This document shows, in pieces, positions 17,581-27,186 of a stretch of 64,000 nucleotides of DNA. Each line of letters begins with the position of its first letter. The stretch's first letter is position 1. A program made the position numbers and the translations under genes. Below the pieces are notes generated by a model. It was given only the letters and a program-made list of their open reading frames with translations, ran no database searches and was not told the DNA's origin. The DNA lies in NCBI RefSeq assembly GCF_003429095.1, contig NZ_QVTE01000036.1:1-64000 (forward strand). Direction: 5' to 3'. The stretch comes from Peribacillus saganii (GTDB lineage Bacteria; Bacillota; Bacilli; Bacillales; DSM-1321).

Positions 17581-19092
17581 CTATAATAACGGAGATAGCA
17601 GCCTGCAGGTCGATTCCATGACCTTTAAGCCCAAATTCCGCTTACTGAATGTTTCAATATGAAGCTCCCGCGAAACTAGCAGATCGTTCAGGTAATCACT
17701 TACGAGAGTCTGTGTACTTCCAGTTTTGTATAAGAACGCATTTACCTCGAAGTTCAAGTGGAAACTCCTCATGTCCATGTTAGAGGTACCTATTGATGCT
17801 AGCTCATTGTCGACAATGATGATCTTGCTGTGCATAAAGCCTTCCTTGTATTCAAAAATTCTGACACCCGCTGCAAGCAGCTCCGGAAAATAGGAGCGTG
17901 AAGCGTGAAATACTATACGCTTATCAGGGTTGCGCGGCACCAGCAGCCGGACATCGACCCCACTTAGTGCCGTTACCTTTAATGCTTGGAAAATATCCTC
18001 ATCTGGGATGAAATATGGAGAAGCGATCCAGACAGACTCCTTTGCTGATGTAATCATAGAGAAAAAGATACTTTTGATTACACTCCATTCATTGTCCGGC
18101 CCGCCGGCAATCATTTGGACGCCGCCTTGGCTATGGTCAATTGGTACACTAGGCGACAGATATTCATCTGTTAGAAAACTATGGTCCGTACTGTAATACC
18201 AATCCTGCAGGAAAATGAGCTGGAGCGTCCTCACTGCCTCGCCTTTGGCCATCAAATGTGTATCGCGCCAAAATCCAAAATGCTTGTCTCTTCCCAAGTA
18301 CTCGTCCCCGATGTTTAAACCGCCAACAAATCCAACGGAACAGTCAATCACAATGATTTTGCGATGATTGCGGAAATTAAATTTGTTATTTAAAAACGGC
18401 AGCCGTACGGGTCCGAAAGCAACGATTTCAACGCCGGCATTTCGCAGGTCGTTAATATATCCCTTTGTAAGTGTCCAGGCACCTACCGCATCATATAAGA
18501 ATCTGACTTTAACACCATTGCGGGCCCTTTCGATCAAAACTTTTTTTATATCACGACCAATCTGGTCATCACGGACAATATAATATTCAAGATGAATGTG
18601 ATGCTTTGCTTTCTTTAATTCGTTGAGGATATGGGAAAATGTTTCATCGCCGTTCGTTAAAACTTTTGTCTCCGTTGCAAAGGAAATCGGACTTTGTCCC
18701 AGCCGCTGCGCGAGCCTGAAGAGCTTCTGCTGATGCTCACCCATCCCACTGATTTTTTCTTTGCTAACATCGCGCTCACCTTCAATACTTAGATAGGCTT
18801 GCTTGTCCAAAAAGTATTTTTTACGAAACATTTTTTCTTTTCGGAAATTCTTTCCAAAAAGGAAATAAAAAATAAATCCAAGCAGCGGAAAGGCCCCGAA
18901 AACAATCAGCCATGTCAGCGTCTGTGTCGGATGCCTGTTTTCAAGGAAGATCACAAAACCAATAATAACAAGAGAAAAAGTCAGGATAATACTAAAATAA
19001 CCGACTAATCCCCCATTTATTTCCTCTTTAAAAAAGGTCCAAACTCCAAATAACAGAATAACAAATAAGAGAATACGTACAGTATTTTTCAT
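17581..19092 (-). CDS. cls: Cardiolipin synthase (phospholipase D superfamily)
   Basis: Condenses two phosphatidylglycerols into cardiolipin at the inner membrane. The 503-aa protein has two N-terminal transmembrane helices (about 5-60), then two HKD motifs: HRKIIVIDCSVGFVGG at about 238 and HSKIIIVDNELASIGTSN at about 418. The ATG at 19092 has GAGGTGG upstream; longer in-frame starts lack a site. Its location between mecA and coiA differs from B. subtilis but I recall the same arrangement in other Bacillaceae. Paralogues elsewhere in the genome are likely. Confidence 0.93.
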   Translation of the reverse strand: MKNTVRILLFVILLFGVWTFFKEEINGGLVGYFSIILTFSLVIIGFVIFLENRHPTQTLTWLIVFGAFPLLGFIFYFLFGKNFRKEKMFRKKYFLDKQAYLSIEGERDVSKEKISGMGEHQQKLFRLAQRLGQSPISFATETKVLTNGDETFSHILNELKKAKHHIHLEYYIVRDDQIGRDIKKVLIERARNGVKVRFLYDAVGAWTLTKGYINDLRNAGVEIVAFGPVRLPFLNNKFNFRNHRKIIVIDCSVGFVGGLNIGDEYLGRDKHFGFWRDTHLMAKGEAVRTLQLIFLQDWYYSTDHSFLTDEYLSPSVPIDHSQGGVQMIAGGPDNEWSVIKSIFFSMITSAKESVWIASPYFIPDEDIFQALKVTALSGVDVRLLVPRNPDKRIVFHASRSYFPELLAAGVRIFEYKEGFMHSKIIIVDNELASIGTSNMDMRSFHLNFEVNAFLYKTGSTQTLVSDYLNDLLVSRELHIETFSKRNLGLKVMESTCRLLSPLL

Positions 19093-19227
19093 AATCCACC
19101 TCAAGGCATGCCATCTAGTTACATGTTGATATACCCATAAACACCACAAGTCTACCCTTTTTACCGTTATCCTCCTAAAAAAGGATGCTTTATAACGAAA
19201 CATCCGACTTAAGCACACTTTAGTAAA

Positions 19228-19268
19228 AAAACTAGAAAAACCTTGCCGGAGTAATGTAAGACAAGGTT
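19228..19268 (-). terminator. Terminator of mecA
   Basis: Stem AACCTTG/CAAGGTT (19239-19268) followed on the minus strand by TTTTTCTAGTTTTTTT. Confidence 0.8.
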
Positions 19269-19322
19269 TTTTAAGGGACGCATTCCATAAACCGTTTCTC
19301 TTTTAATGGACGTCCGGTTATA

Positions 19323-19994
19323 TTAAGAAAAGTATTTGCGTGTTGTTCCAAATACATCAGATTCCATGACAGTTTTTCCATATTCCTCAAGAAAGTGTAC
19401 GGTGAGATGCGATTCTTGGCTATACTCCAAAAGGATACTAAGCACATCGTCAATCTCATCTTCCTCAATCTCATCTTCATTAAACTCAACATATAGATAA
19501 TACTTATTTTCAAAAGCAAACAACTTGGTATTGAGTTCGTCTAAACCATTACGGTTGCTGAGGGCAATCAAATCTTCAAAATCATTAAATACTGTAATGA
19601 ATTCCAATGTGCCATCCTCAAATTGAATGCCACTTGACTCACTATGCTTTGTCTGAAAATGCTGATCCAGAAGAGATTCAATCTTTTCATCGACTGGCAG
19701 GTCCTTAAGCTTTTCTTCTGTCAACGGCAGCTCAAGCTTTTGGCCGTCCCTTGAAAGCTGCGCCTTAGTAACCAGTACTTCAAGCCCTTTGTCGAGTGCC
19801 TGAACCTGGATCCATAACGGACCTTCAACCATGAATTCCTCTTCCTGATGTACTTCATCCATCATTTCCCAGAAAAGTTCTTCACTTCTTTCGCGGTTAT
19901 ACCAGATCTCCTCGCGGTCGAATCCTCTTTCCTCTATATCGATATAAGAAATATAAAATTTAACAGTATCATCATTAATACGTTCAATTTCCAT
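19323..19994 (-). CDS. mecA: Adaptor protein MecA
   Basis: Adaptor that targets ComK and other substrates to ClpCP and promotes ClpC hexamer assembly. The 223-aa protein has the N-terminal substrate-binding domain (MEIERINDDTVKFYISYIDI), an acidic linker, and the C-terminal ClpC-binding domain (FNDFEDLIALS ... YYLYVEF). The ATG at 19994 follows AAGGGAGAGAG. The neighbour spx and the distal spxH make this a protease-adaptor region. Confidence 0.96.
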   Translation of the reverse strand: MEIERINDDTVKFYISYIDIEERGFDREEIWYNRERSEELFWEMMDEVHQEEEFMVEGPLWIQVQALDKGLEVLVTKAQLSRDGQKLELPLTEEKLKDLPVDEKIESLLDQHFQTKHSESSGIQFEDGTLEFITVFNDFEDLIALSNRNGLDELNTKLFAFENKYYLYVEFNEDEIEEDEIDDVLSILLEYSQESHLTVHFLEEYGKTVMESDVFGTTRKYFS

Positions 19995-20119
19995 GCTGTC
20001 TCTCTCCCTTCTGCCTGGTTTTGAAGGGATAATTACCCCCGAACAATTTAAAATTGCTCTTTCTTTATCTTTACCCCTGCGAGCTATATCATAATCACAT
20101 ACGATGTGTAAATAATTGT

Positions 20120-20149
20120 ATAGTAAGGTACACTTTTATTTTATGACAA
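20120..20149 (-). promoter_or_regulatory. Probable sigma-A promoter of mecA
   Basis: On the minus strand TTGTCA (20144-20149), 18 bases, TACTAT (20120-20125), about 125 bases before mecA. Nothing else is visible in the 335-bp mecA-spx gap apart from the spx terminator. Confidence 0.45.
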
Positions 20150-20290
20150 AATTCTGAAATAGGGAAATAAAAGTGACGATGTTTAGAAAAACAATTGTTT
20201 GCCTAATATTCCATTCATTTTACTGAAAAATAAAGCTTATTGCAAATTATTAGGCCTATAGAATTATGTTAGTTGAAGAAGCTAAATACA

Positions 20291-20324
20291 AGTAAAAATC
20301 CCTGCCAGTATCCTGACAAGGATT
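20291..20324 (-). terminator. Terminator of spx
   Basis: Stem AATCCTTGTCA/TGGCAGGGATT (one mismatch, G-U pairs) with a T5 run on the minus strand. Confidence 0.8.
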
Positions 20325-20329
20325 GAAAT

Positions 20330-20725
20330 TTAATTGACCATACGCTGTGCTTCTCTTAGCTGGAAAGTACGGACTTTACGAGGAAGGAATCTTCTGATTT
20401 CATCTTCGTTATATCCTACTTGAAGTCTTTTTTCATCAAGAATAATGGGTCTTCTGAGCAGTCCAGGATTATCCTTGATAATTTTGTAAAGCTCTTGTAA
20501 TGGAAGAGACTCCAGGTTTACATTAAGCTTTTGGAATGTCTTTGAACGAGTTGAGATAATTTCATCTGTTCCGTCCTCAGTCATACGAAGGATTTCTTTT
20601 ATCTCTTCAATTGAAAGCGGCTCAGAAAAAATATTTCTTTCTGAATAGCTAATTTCATGTTCTTCAAGCCATGCTTTTGCTTTCCTGCAAGAGGTACAGC
20701 TCGGTGAAGTATATAATGTTACCAT
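20330..20725 (-). CDS. spx: Transcriptional regulator Spx
   Basis: ArsC-like regulator that binds the RNA polymerase alpha C-terminal domain and activates thiol-stress genes. The 131-aa protein has the redox switch Cys10-x-x-Cys13 and Gly52, known in Spx to contact alpha, and the LLRRPI segment near residue 92. The C-terminal region seen by ClpXP/SpxH is intact. The start at 20725 matches the family N-terminus exactly. B. subtilis has several promoters here; a TATAAT-like -10 is at 20849-20854. Confidence 0.96.
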   Translation of the reverse strand: MVTLYTSPSCTSCRKAKAWLEEHEISYSERNIFSEPLSIEEIKEILRMTEDGTDEIISTRSKTFQKLNVNLESLPLQELYKIIKDNPGLLRRPIILDEKRLQVGYNEDEIRRFLPRKVRTFQLREAQRMVN

Positions 20726-21243
20726 GAATCACTCACACTCCCTTAGTATAGAATCGGCGATCTATGATGGGAAAACGAATTTGTCTTTTTAAGTATCCAT
20801 CTTACTTTATTACTTTGAAATTACTTTAAATAAGAAATTTCTATTATTATTATACACTAAATCTCCATTTATGAATACCCTTTTTAAAAAATGTAAAAAA
20901 GCAGGTACATCAAGCATTAATTCGACAATAACACATAGCCGGGAGTTTATGTAACACCTTTTTCGAAAGTGCTGCAATTGAAAATAATAGCCTTACTTTC
21001 TCATTTACATGACACTTTAGAACTTTAACCTTTTAGCCGTATTAAGTTACCTTTCTTTGTTTACCCGTTTTAACACCACCTAAACCCGAGAATTATCAAT
21101 ATAAGAAATTCTCCTTTCCTTTAAAAATTCCTCTATTCGCATTAAAAAGTTTCACTTTCCTTCCAACTCGTATTTTTATAAAATAAATATATAAGGGATT
21201 TGTTACTAATTGGGATGCTTTAGCATCCAAGGAGGGGTATACG
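20726..21243. other. Intergenic region between spx and a small membrane gene
   Basis: AT-rich, divergent. It holds a TATAAT-like -10 for spx (20849-20854, minus strand) and a GGATGC/GCATCC hairpin at 21213-21228 that ends two bases before the ribosome site of the 61-aa gene. No gene is supported in it. Confidence 0.5.
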
Positions 21244-21429
21244 GTGGGTGGATATATTGCTGATGTAACCATGGTGGCCTTGCTTATCATTGCCTTTACA
21301 GCTGTTATGGGAGTCGTAACGAACGGAATTGGCGAAAAGCTTTTTGGGGGCAAAAAGTATACTGAATTTACAGAACCATCCGAGCGTGTCCAGACTGGCT
21401 GGAAAAGCGTAGGGGGCAAAAAAAAGTAA
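21244..21429 (+). CDS. Small membrane protein (61 aa)
   Basis: GTG start at 21244 after AAGGAGGGG. One transmembrane helix (about 5-28: IADVTMVALLIIAFTAVMGV), then a basic/polar tail ending VGGKKK. I do not recognise the family. A short hairpin sits directly upstream of the ribosome site and could affect initiation. No other plus-strand genes are linked. Confidence 0.65.
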   Translation: MGGYIADVTMVALLIIAFTAVMGVVTNGIGEKLFGGKKYTEFTEPSERVQTGWKSVGGKKK

Positions 21430-21471
21430 CACCCAAGCATACATATGCAAGAGAAATCTAAGAATAGAAAA

Positions 21472-21510
21472 GGGGCCGACCCAAAAGTTTTTATACTTTT
21501 GCGTAAGCCC
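21472..21510 (+). terminator. Possible hairpin after the 61-aa gene
   Basis: GGGC/GCCC enclosing AAAAG/CTTTT; the T tail is weak. Confidence 0.35.
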
Positions 21511-21623
21511 TTTATGACTGAAAAAGAAAGAAACCCTTTTTACAAGTGCCATGACATCGCCTTGTCACAGTAAACGTTTCACTTATCAGTGTTTCAGTTA
21601 ACAGGTACTTGTACTTTTCTTAT

Positions 21624-22829
21624 TTACGGAGTGTAATCAACATTCGCTGTGTACTTATTCGCAGCGTTCCAAAGCAGATATTCCTTTATCCCATTATCAT
21701 TTAAAGCCTTAATTTGCGCCTCTACCTCCACTTTGCCATATTTCCTGTAATTGCCGCTGCCAAGATAGCTTGCTGTAAAGTCCTGGATCCACGGGCGTGA
21801 AATTGGAGGTGTCTTTAGCTGTGCCAGCTTTTGCTTTTCCAGCCTGGCGTATGCATTTACGAGCTTATATGGCTCCAAATCAGGCTTAGCAATGCTAAAA
21901 TATGAGGTCCAGTGGCTTGGATAAATCATTGAAGAAATAACATCTACATTTTCAGAGATTTTCGAGAAATTTTGCCCAATCCCCGGCGCTTCCGGCAATG
22001 TAGCTGTATAACCAAATATATCAACTGACACCTTTACTCCATATGGCTTCAGCTTTTCACGGGCATATCCCACAAAATCAGTTACAGCTTTAACGCGCTT
22101 TTGGATATTGTCCATTTTAATATTCGCGTAATCACCCATAGTGTATGTAAGAATCTTATCCCTTTTTTCAAAACCTTCCGGAAAACGCACATAATCAAAT
22201 TGGATTTCTTGAAAGCCCATTTTTGCTGCCTCGATCGCTATTCCTACATTATAGTCCCACACTTCTTTCAAGAATGGATTAACAAATGATTCTCCCCTGC
22301 CATTAACCCATACCTTGCTTCCCTCCTTATAAGACCATTGAGGTTTGGCTTTAGCAAGATAGGTATCTTTAAAAACAACGATTCTTGCAATCGGGTAAAT
22401 TTGCTTTTGTTCAAGTGTCTTTAGCATTTCACTCGGATTCTTTATGTAATTTTTACCGATTCCCGAGTAAGGAGACTTAGGATCCTCAGGTTTATATGTT
22501 ATATTTCCCCAATCATCTTTAATGTCTATTACCATAGCATTCAAATCATTTTTCCCTATATAATCGACAAGCTTGGAAAATTTGCTGCCCCCAGCCGAAT
22601 GGCCTGTAACATATAACCCTCTGATCGCGTCGGGATACTTAAATGTTAAACCTGAATCATATTTAAACCGCGGCATCATTTCCGGCAATGTTTTCACTGC
22701 TAATACCATTTGCTTCTGGCCATGTTCCGATGTTTTAAGACTTTCCTCCGCATGGACGGGCATACCTGTCCCTAATAGCAAACAAGAAGCTGCTAATGCC
22801 CGCAATACCCATTTTTTCACACCGTGCAT
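21624..22829 (-). CDS. Secreted putative glycoside hydrolase (DUF4015 type)
   Basis: A 401-aa protein with a signal peptide (basic start, hydrophobic run LAASCLLLGTGMPVHA, predicted cleavage after AHA-like residues) and a TIM-barrel-like domain. Key blocks are IRGLYVTGHSAG, AMVIDIKDDWGNITY, FQEIQFDYVRFPEGF and VSVDIFGYTA, which match the uncharacterised DUF4015 glycoside-hydrolase-like family. The ATG at 22829 follows GGGAGG; the ATG at 22844 overlaps that site. It is probably exported to the cell wall or medium; substrate unknown. It lies alone between opp and the small membrane gene. Confidence 0.78.
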   Translation of the reverse strand: MHGVKKWVLRALAASCLLLGTGMPVHAEESLKTSEHGQKQMVLAVKTLPEMMPRFKYDSGLTFKYPDAIRGLYVTGHSAGGSKFSKLVDYIGKNDLNAMVIDIKDDWGNITYKPEDPKSPYSGIGKNYIKNPSEMLKTLEQKQIYPIARIVVFKDTYLAKAKPQWSYKEGSKVWVNGRGESFVNPFLKEVWDYNVGIAIEAAKMGFQEIQFDYVRFPEGFEKRDKILTYTMGDYANIKMDNIQKRVKAVTDFVGYAREKLKPYGVKVSVDIFGYTATLPEAPGIGQNFSKISENVDVISSMIYPSHWTSYFSIAKPDLEPYKLVNAYARLEKQKLAQLKTPPISRPWIQDFTASYLGSGNYRKYGKVEVEAQIKALNDNGIKEYLLWNAANKYTANVDYTP

Positions 22830-23050
22830 CCGTTGTCCTCCCATTTTGTATCTTGTAATCTACTAATCCTCTGGCCATTCCAACACTGCCTTACAACCAC
22901 CAAATACACTGCTATGTTTCTACCCTTAATGATAATTGAATATACCTGCCGCCACAATTTTATTTAGAAATCCCTGCCCTTTTAGCGACACCGCTATTAA
23001 TCCCAGCCAGACTTTTTGAGTACTGCTTGTAAACATCTCTTCAAAGTTAT

Positions 23051-23088
23051 GAAAAGAAAAACGACCTCCCAAATTAGAGGTCGTTTTT
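23051..23088 (-). terminator. Terminator of the opp operon
   Basis: ACGACCTC/GAGGTCGT stem flanked by A and T runs, directly after the oppF stop. Confidence 0.9.
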
Positions 23089-23091
23089 CTT

Positions 23092-24033
23092 TTAATTTGC
23101 ATATTGCTTCTTAAGCTGCTGGGCTTCTTTTTCTGAACAAAGCACCAAATGTCCGGGCGTAATTTCGCGCATTTGCACGTCATCACTTTCAGTATAGTTG
23201 TGTACACTTGGATTATAGGTAACTCTTTTTCTTGTCCGTTCACTTTCCGGATCTGGAAGAGGAATTGCTGATAACAAGGACTGAGTATATGGATGCATAG
23301 GTCTTTCATATAGTTCATCACTTGTTGTCAGTTCTACCAGCTTGCCGAAATACATAACACCAATTCGGTCACTGATGTACTTCACCATGGAAAGGTCATG
23401 GGCGATAAATAAGTAAGTCAGCCCCTTTTCCTTTTGAAGCTGTTTCATCAGGTTGACCACCTGTGCCTGGATCGAAACGTCAAGTGCAGAAATAGGTTCA
23501 TCTGCAATGATAAATTCAGGCTGTACCGCAAGAGCCCTGGCAATCCCAATACGCTGGCGCTGTCCTCCTGAAAATTCATGTGGATAGCGGTTCGCATGTT
23601 CTCTATTTAATCCAACTGTTTCCAGAAGGTTATATACACGTTCCATTCGATCTTGAGGAGACTTGGCTAGGCCGTGAATATCAATCCCTTCAGCGATGAC
23701 ATCGGATACTTTCATCCGAGGGTTCAATGATGCATATGGATCCTGGAAAATCATTTGCATTTTCCGGTTAAATTCCATTAACTCGCTTTTTGATTTCTTG
23801 CCATGAACGTTTTCTCCGTTAAAAATTACTTCTCCATCTGTTGCATTATACAAACGGATAATCGTGCGGCCAGTCGTTGATTTTCCGCAGCCGGATTCTC
23901 CAACAAGCCCAAGAGTTTCCCCTTTATAAATATCAAATGATATATTATCAACAGCCTTTACCATGGAAGGCTTGCCAACATTAAAATATTGTTTCAAATT
24001 TTTGATTTCCAGCAGCTTTTCTTTTTGTTCCAT
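23092..24033 (-). CDS. oppF: Oligopeptide ABC transporter ATP-binding protein OppF
   Basis: One of two ATPases energising oligopeptide import. The 313-aa protein has Walker [14 protein letters not shown] (about 44-56), signature [15 protein letters not shown] and Walker [13 protein letters not shown], plus the C-terminal Opp/Dpp extension with [12 protein letters not shown]. One base separates it from oppD. Import feeds peptides to intracellular peptidases such as the two PepF proteins here and carries signalling peptides for competence and sporulation in Bacillus. Confidence 0.94.
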   Translation of the reverse strand: MEQKEKLLEIKNLKQYFNVGKPSMVKAVDNISFDIYKGETLGLVGESGCGKSTTGRTIIRLYNATDGEVIFNGENVHGKKSKSELMEFNRKMQMIFQDPYASLNPRMKVSDVIAEGIDIHGLAKSPQDRMERVYNLLETVGLNREHANRYPHEFSGGQRQRIGIARALAVQPEFIIADEPISALDVSIQAQVVNLMKQLQKEKGLTYLFIAHDLSMVKYISDRIGVMYFGKLVELTTSDELYERPMHPYTQSLLSAIPLPDPESERTRKRVTYNPSVHNYTESDDVQMREITPGHLVLCSEKEAQQLKKQYAN

Positions 24034-24034
24034 A

Positions 24035-25078
24035 CTATTTGACCTCCTTGCCTGCAGGGAACTGTCTCATTCTTCGCTTAACAGCTTCCGGCGGCTCTAC
24101 CTTTGGAGCGTCCGGGTGAAGCAGCCAGGTTGCGGCATAATGTGTATCCGACACTTTAAACATCGGAGGCTGTTCTTCCAGATCAATTTGCATTGCATAT
24201 TGATTTCTTGGCGCAAAAGCATCGCCCTTTGGAGGATGCAGCAGATTCGGCGGTGTACCCGGAATAGCATACAGCTCCTCGTCCTTAGCATCAAGGCTTG
24301 GCATTGAGCTGATTAAGCCCCATGTGTACGGATGCTGCGGATTATAGAATATTTCATCAACCGTTCCAATCTCCACTATCTTTCCGCCATACATAACAGC
24401 TACCCGGTCAGCCACGTTCGCTACTACCCCAAGATCGTGTGTGATGAAAATAATGGACGTATCAATTTTTTTCTGTAGATCCTTCATCAATTCCAAAATT
24501 TGAGCCTGAATTGTTACATCCAGCGCTGTTGTTGGTTCATCGGCAATCAATACTTTTGGATTGCAGGCAAGAGCGATTGCAATAACAACCCTTTGTCTCA
24601 TACCGCCAGAAAATTGGTGCGGATACTGTTCAAACCGTTTCTCAGGCTGTGGAATCCCTACAAGACGAAGCAATTCAATCGCTCTTTCCTTCGCAGCCGA
24701 TTTACTCATGTTCTGGTGCCGGACAATCGGCTCCATAATTTGTTTGCCAATTTTAATGGTCGGGTTAAGAGATGTCATCGGATCCTGGAATATCATAGAA
24801 ATATCTTTTCCACGGATTTTCTGCATCTGCTTATCGCTCAGCTTAGCCAGATCTTTTCCATTAAACAGCATCTGTCCGCCTTTAATCTCCGAATTCCCCG
24901 GCGGCAATAGCCTCATGATTGATTTCGTTGTAACAGATTTTCCGGAACCGGATTCTCCTACAATCGCCAATGTTTCTCCTTTATATAAATCAAAATCAAC
25001 ACCGCGGATGGCTTTTACCTCTCCGGCAAACGTATGAAAGGAGATATTTAAATCTTTGACTTCTAAAATCTTTTCCAC
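24035..25078 (-). CDS. oppD: Oligopeptide ABC transporter ATP-binding protein OppD
   Basis: Second ATPase of the importer. Walker A GESGSGKSVTTKS, signature FSGGMRQRVVIAIAL, Walker B VLIADEPTTALD, and the C-terminal HPYTWGLISSMP followed by the Opp-type PPNLLHPPKGDAFAPR region. In this family that region normally has cysteines for an Fe-S site; none is seen in the matching stretch here. Start choice: the GTG at 25078 is well spaced from AGGTGG; a GTG three codons upstream is possible. Confidence 0.93.
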   Translation of the reverse strand: MEKILEVKDLNISFHTFAGEVKAIRGVDFDLYKGETLAIVGESGSGKSVTTKSIMRLLPPGNSEIKGGQMLFNGKDLAKLSDKQMQKIRGKDISMIFQDPMTSLNPTIKIGKQIMEPIVRHQNMSKSAAKERAIELLRLVGIPQPEKRFEQYPHQFSGGMRQRVVIAIALACNPKVLIADEPTTALDVTIQAQILELMKDLQKKIDTSIIFITHDLGVVANVADRVAVMYGGKIVEIGTVDEIFYNPQHPYTWGLISSMPSLDAKDEELYAIPGTPPNLLHPPKGDAFAPRNQYAMQIDLEEQPPMFKVSDTHYAATWLLHPDAPKVEPPEAVKRRMRQFPAGKEVK

Positions 25079-25095
25079 TAAATCCACCTACCCTC

Positions 25096-26124
25096 TTAAT
25101 CTCGCATTTTTGGATCCAGGGCATCCCGTAATCCGTCCGCAAGCATATTGAATGCTACCATGATAACACTGATTACAATCGCTGGAATGATCATTTCATG
25201 CGGATGCAAACGCAATACTTTGTATCCTTCGTCGATGAGTGTTCCAAGTGATGCATTAGGAGCCTGAAGTCCCAATCCGATAAAGCTCAAAAAGGCTTCA
25301 AAGAAAATGGCGTTTGGAATAGTAAACATCGTGTTGATGATGATAACACCTGCCAAATTGGGCAAAAGATGCTTAAAGATAATTCTGCCGTCAGAGTTCC
25401 CCAGCGTCTTGGAAGCCAGAACAAATTCCTGCTCCCTCAGTTTTAGTGTCTGGGCACGAACAACACGGGACATACCAACCCAGCCCGTAATCGACATGGC
25501 TATAGTGATGGACAATATCCCCGGTTCCAGCACCAGAATCATCAGGATAACGACAACCAATGTGGGTATTCCGATCAGTACCTCGGTAATCCGCTGCATT
25601 ACATTATCCAGACGGCCTCCATAATATCCAGAAATTGCTCCATAGGCTACACCGATGATCATATCGATTATCGCCGCTAAAAAGGCGATATATAAGGATA
25701 CCTGGGTACCTTTCCAAAGGCGGGTAAAGAGGTCACGGCCCAGAGGATCCGTACCAAACCAATAATATTCGTCTACTTTTTTCTGCTCATACGGATTGAT
25801 GACATTGCCGTTTGGCAGTTTCTTTTCTCCGTCAAATGGCAGCCAGCTCACGTTTTCCAGCCCAGGAATCTTTGGCGGAAGGTTTGCATGAGCAACATTT
25901 TGCGTGTCATACTCCCTGCCGCTGATAAGCGGTCCCAAAAAGGCCATAATGATTAACAGAACCATGACCACAAGGCTGACCACGGCCGCTTTGTTTTTGC
26001 GCACGCGCATCCAGGCATCCTGCCAGAAGCTTAGGCTGGGCTTGTTGATCTCTTCGCTTTTAGAAGAGTCAAGAATGGCGGGTGCGAATTTTTCTTTTGG
26101 TAGTTTTTCGAGATTCGATGCCAT
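25096..26124 (-). CDS. oppC: Oligopeptide ABC transporter permease OppC
   Basis: Inner-membrane permease of 342 aa with a cytoplasmic N-terminus, a first helix (KAAVVSLVVMVLLIIMAFLG), a large external loop with DPLGRDLFTRLWKGTQVS, and the EAA motif SKTLGNSDGRIIFKHLLPNLAG. Its ATG overlaps the oppB stop (TAATG), indicating coupling. Confidence 0.94.
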   Translation of the reverse strand: MASNLEKLPKEKFAPAILDSSKSEEINKPSLSFWQDAWMRVRKNKAAVVSLVVMVLLIIMAFLGPLISGREYDTQNVAHANLPPKIPGLENVSWLPFDGEKKLPNGNVINPYEQKKVDEYYWFGTDPLGRDLFTRLWKGTQVSLYIAFLAAIIDMIIGVAYGAISGYYGGRLDNVMQRITEVLIGIPTLVVVILMILVLEPGILSITIAMSITGWVGMSRVVRAQTLKLREQEFVLASKTLGNSDGRIIFKHLLPNLAGVIIINTMFTIPNAIFFEAFLSFIGLGLQAPNASLGTLIDEGYKVLRLHPHEMIIPAIVISVIMVAFNMLADGLRDALDPKMRD

Positions 26125-27053
26125 TACTTTTTCCCTCCTGCAAGCCTGATACGCGGATCAATGACTCCATATAAAATATCTACGATTAAGATGATAACAA
26201 CAAACAATGCAGCAAAAAACAGGTTTGTACCCATGATGACATTATAATCGTTCACCGAAATCGATTTAACGAATTGCTCCCCGATTCCTGGTATTGCAAA
26301 AATTCTCTCGACAACGAGTGAACCGGTCATCATGGAAGCCGTTAACGGGCCCAAAACCGTGACGAGCGGAATCAAGGCATTTCGTAATGCGTGTTTAAAT
26401 GCTATGTCAAAATAGCTTGCACCCTTTGCTTTTGCAAGAGTGATATAGTCAGAACCTAGAATTTCAATCATTTCAGTCCTCATAAAACGGGCCGCGATAG
26501 CTACTGGGAACATCATTAGCGCAATTGTTGGCAGAACTGTGTATTCAGGTCCCTTCCAGAAAAGAACAGGGAACCATCCTAATTTAACGGCTACAAAGAA
26601 TTGCAGCAGACCAGCAAATACAAAGTTAGGAATGGCCTTTCCAATTACAGCAAGGAACGTGGAGCTATAGTCCACCCATGTATTTTGCCTTAAAGCTGCA
26701 AATACCCCTAGAATCATACCAATAATGGAGCCAATAATCATTGCTTGCAGGCCAAGGTGGATGGATGGCCCAATCCGATTGGCAAGCAAATCACTTACTG
26801 GCGTATTCCCGAATTGAAAGGCGATCCCAAGGTCACCTTGTACCAGATTGCCTAAATATTTTACGTATTGGACGGCTACAGGCTCATCCAGTCCATACTT
26901 TGCTTTCATAATTGCCATCTGTGCAGGGCTAAGCTTATTTGCACTGGCAAACGGCGTTCCGGGGATTAGCTTCATGAGGAAAAATGTCAAAGACGCAATG
27001 ACAAAAAGGGTAACTAACATATAGAGTATCCGTTTAACCAAATATCTTGTCAT
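26124..27053 (-). CDS. oppB: Oligopeptide ABC transporter permease OppB
   Basis: Permease of 309 aa with about six transmembrane helices, the N-terminal MTRYLVKRILYMLVTLFVI typical of OppB/DppB, and an EAA-type loop AKAKGASYFDIAFKHALRNALIP. The ATG at 27053 is well spaced from AGGAGGTG; the GTG at 27062 falls inside that site. It follows oppA after a 133-bp gap containing a strong hairpin. Confidence 0.94.
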   Translation of the reverse strand: MTRYLVKRILYMLVTLFVIASLTFFLMKLIPGTPFASANKLSPAQMAIMKAKYGLDEPVAVQYVKYLGNLVQGDLGIAFQFGNTPVSDLLANRIGPSIHLGLQAMIIGSIIGMILGVFAALRQNTWVDYSSTFLAVIGKAIPNFVFAGLLQFFVAVKLGWFPVLFWKGPEYTVLPTIALMMFPVAIAARFMRTEMIEILGSDYITLAKAKGASYFDIAFKHALRNALIPLVTVLGPLTASMMTGSLVVERIFAIPGIGEQFVKSISVNDYNVIMGTNLFFAALFVVIILIVDILYGVIDPRIRLAGGKK

Positions 27054-27104
27054 ACTGCCCACCTCCTAAAAATATTAAAAAGTTTGACAGTTTCCTTACA
27101 GGGA

Positions 27105-27139
27105 AAAAGAGAGTATATCTATGAAATATACTCTCTTTT
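27105..27139 (-). terminator. Intra-operon attenuator between oppA and oppB
   Basis: Perfect 14-bp stem AAAAGAGAGTATAT/ATATACTCTCTTTT with a T-rich 3' side on the minus strand. Its position after the binding-protein gene is as expected for partial termination that gives excess OppA over permease. Confidence 0.8.
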
Positions 27140-27186
27140 CATCTTCTAAACTATTAATTATTTAGAAAAGAAAAACTGTCTTATTA

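Noticed and set aside
20840-20860. PerR box upstream of spx
   Set aside because: The TATAATAATAATAG-like sequence is a poor match to the palindromic Per box; it is better read as a -10 region.
22926-23321. 131-codon minus-strand ORF overlapping oppF
   Set aside because: It runs through the oppF 3' end and the terminator in another frame; no start signal.
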